From positions 31,922-95,921 of the forward strand of contig JALHJR010000005.1 in the NCBI GenBank assembly GCA_022840405.1: DNA of 64,000 nucleotides. Direction: 5' to 3'. The notes below the pieces were generated by a model, which did not search any database, was not told the DNA's origin, and saw only the letters and a program-made list of their open reading frames with translations. Both the position numbers and the translations under genes were made by a program. This stretch comes from Tepidanaerobacter acetatoxydans_A (lineage in GTDB: Bacteria; Bacillota; Thermosediminibacteria; Thermosediminibacterales; Tepidanaerobacteraceae). The first letter of the stretch is position 1. Every line of letters begins with the position of its first letter. Positions 62,857-64,000 of the stretch are shown piece by piece.

Positions 62857-63663
62857 ATGGAAAATAAAAAATGTGAAGATGCGGCAGAGGTGAAATTGGG
62901 AATATTTTCCTGGTTTGGATTTGTAATGCCATTACCAGCCAGGCTTAAGCTTATTAAAAGCGCCGGTTTTGACGCAACTTCGCTTTGGTGGGAAGATGAG
63001 CAGGGATACCCAAACATCTCAAAAGATGAAATGCCAAAGATGGTAAAGGAATCCGGGTTAATATTGGAAAATATCCATGCTCCGTTTACTAATTCCAGTG
63101 ACTTGTGGAGTGAAAACTTGTCGGCTCGCAAAAAGATTTTAAGAGAGCATATGATTTGGCTGGAAGATTGCGCAAAACATGATATTCCAATTATGGTAAT
63201 GCATATCATGGAAAATAAAATTCCTAAACTGAATAAGTATGGTATTGAAAGCATATCATACCTTACAAAAAAAGCCGAAGAATATAAAATAAAAATTGCG
63301 CTGGAAAATACAAAACTAACTGGTGGTATCCCCTTTGTATTATCTGAAATACAATCGGATTACTTAGGCCTTTGCTACGACAGTTCCCATGCAAGATTAA
63401 ACGGCGAGGAAGCCTTGTTAAAGGATTTTGGCCACAGATTGATAGCCTTGCATATTTCTGATAACGATGGTCAAAAGGACAGGCACTGGCTTCCTGGAAA
63501 TGGAATTATCGATTGGAATAAGTTTTTAGAATCATTTCCAAAAGACAGTTACTCAGGAAATCTAACTTTAGAAGTGTGTCCGACTGAAGAAGAGATAAAT
63601 GCTGGCCCCAATGAGTTCTTATTAAAGGGATTTAAAAGGATTTCAAGCTTGGCATGCGGTTAA
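62857..63663 (+). CDS. Sugar phosphate isomerase/epimerase-like TIM barrel protein
   Basis: 268 aa of the xylose isomerase-like/AP endonuclease 2 family. Metal ligands are probably Glu in IALENTKL, Asp/His in CYDSSHAR, His/Asp in ALHISDNDGQKDRHWLPGNG and Glu in LTLEVCP. LGIFSWFGFVMPLPARLK is the first strand. ATG 62857 is 10 bases after GGAGGT; the in-frame TTG at 62836 is upstream of it. Members isomerise keto sugars, hydroxypyruvate or inositol derivatives; the substrate cannot be told. It follows the PLP enzyme gene by 43 bases and is probably cotranscribed. Confidence 0.82.
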   Translation: MENKKCEDAAEVKLGIFSWFGFVMPLPARLKLIKSAGFDATSLWWEDEQGYPNISKDEMPKMVKESGLILENIHAPFTNSSDLWSENLSARKKILREHMIWLEDCAKHDIPIMVMHIMENKIPKLNKYGIESISYLTKKAEEYKIKIALENTKLTGGIPFVLSEIQSDYLGLCYDSSHARLNGEEALLKDFGHRLIALHISDNDGQKDRHWLPGNGIIDWNKFLESFPKDSYSGNLTLEVCPTEEEINAGPNEFLLKGFKRISSLACG

Positions 63664-63846
63664 ATTTTGGATGATATTTCTACAAAATCATAATATAAAA
63701 AATATTTTTTTAAAAATGCAATTGATAGCAGTGCTATTATGCTTTCTTATAATATAATACATAATACAGAACTTTAAATATTAAAAAAATCTTCCTGATG
63801 ACAGCTTTGTAGGCTGTAGTTACTATTCAGCGGTTAAAAACTACTT

Positions 63847-63912
63847 GTCATCCTGAATACAGTGAAGAATTTTTGTAAGGATTAAATAAGATTCTTCGCT
63901 TTGCTCAGAATT
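63847..63912. repeat. Dispersed GTCATCCTGA inverted-repeat element
   Basis: GTCATCCTGAATACAGTGAA with GAATTTTT is mirrored by AGATTCTTCGCTTTGCTCAG with AATT at 63889-63912. It is related to the inner arms of the element at 4761-4920 and the short copy at 14766. The remaining right edge (63664-64000) shows no gene start. Confidence 0.65.
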
Positions 63913-64000
63913 CCCACGTGTTTCCACGCCACAATAAACGAATATTAATTGCTATTCCTTGGTATACTCTAGTTATGGCATGAGTTCGAGTGTCATTGTC

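Noticed and set aside
1..64000. CRISPR arrays, tRNA or rRNA genes
   Set aside because: No regularly spaced repeats and no cloverleaf or rRNA-like sequence were noticed in any intergenic gap; a tRNAscan or Infernal run would be needed to exclude them fully.

Overview
The window is AT-rich, densely packed DNA, mostly on the + strand, from an anaerobic clostridial Firmicute. This is inferred from the gap-cggR-pgk-tpiA-gpmI-eno glycolytic block, T-box and L-box (lysine) leaders, AddAB-like nucleases, a class III (glycyl radical) ribonucleotide reductase, a HydG-type radical SAM protein, a membrane pyrophosphatase and strong GGAGG ribosome binding sites with frequent GTG/TTG starts. A Thermosediminibacterales/Thermoanaerobacterales-type organism would fit, but the species cannot be proved from the sequence alone. 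No rRNA, tRNA, CRISPR array, phage or intact insertion sequence was seen. || Layout. 1-6.3 kb: lower glycolysis (gap end, cggR, pgk, tpiA, gpmI, eno) with a 160-bp nested inverted-repeat element before eno. 6.4-11.8 kb: AddB-like and AddA-like helicase/nuclease pair. 12.0-14.4 kb: secG and a K+-dependent membrane pyrophosphatase. 14.4-17.4 kb: a lysine riboswitch controlling a polar amino acid ABC importer. 17.9-21.2 kb: a cyclase-family hydrolase, an M20 amidohydrolase and hflX. 21.3-24.1 kb: a cobalamin riboswitch controlling nrdDG. 24.2-26.1 kb (- strand): a HydG-like radical SAM protein lacking one auxiliary-cluster cysteine, with a small unknown partner. 26.1-37.3 kb: branched-chain amino acid synthesis in two T-box-controlled units (ilvBNC-leuACDB, then a second ilvB with ilvE). 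37.6-42.4 kb (- strand): a SteA/SteB-type envelope cluster with two glycosyltransferases and a DUF3866 protein. It is divergent from a large phosphatase-like membrane protein and hisS. 46.3-48.4 kb: methylthioadenosine salvage, with the deaminase gene frameshifted in an (AC)5 tract. 48.5-61.3 kb: a sigma-54-controlled locus for uptake and breakdown of aspartate/asparagine-type compounds (racemase, two symporters, an unrecognised 403-aa protein, asparaginase, aspartase, two-subunit fumarase, malic enzyme). 61.6-63.7 kb: a Cys/Met-metabolism PLP enzyme and a xylose-isomerase-like TIM barrel protein. || How the genes work together. The most notable part is 48.5-61.3 kb. One enhancer-binding activator is followed by two near-identical regulatory cassettes about 1.9 kb apart. 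Each has a TGGGA...TCCCA-type palindrome placed exactly 52 bases upstream of a -24/-12 promoter. The first cassette now precedes a decayed symporter fragment, and the second follows a decayed 3' end of an activator gene. The simplest reading is a tandem duplication of an activator-promoter-symporter unit, reciprocal decay of the spare copies, and a conventional aspartate/glutamate symporter lying between them. The surviving second symporter has lost the arginine, aspartate and threonine that its family uses for acidic substrate and sodium binding, so it probably carries something else. Its operon adds an unrecognised protein between symporter and asparaginase. The enzymes predict the flow asparagine to aspartate to fumarate to malate to pyruvate.
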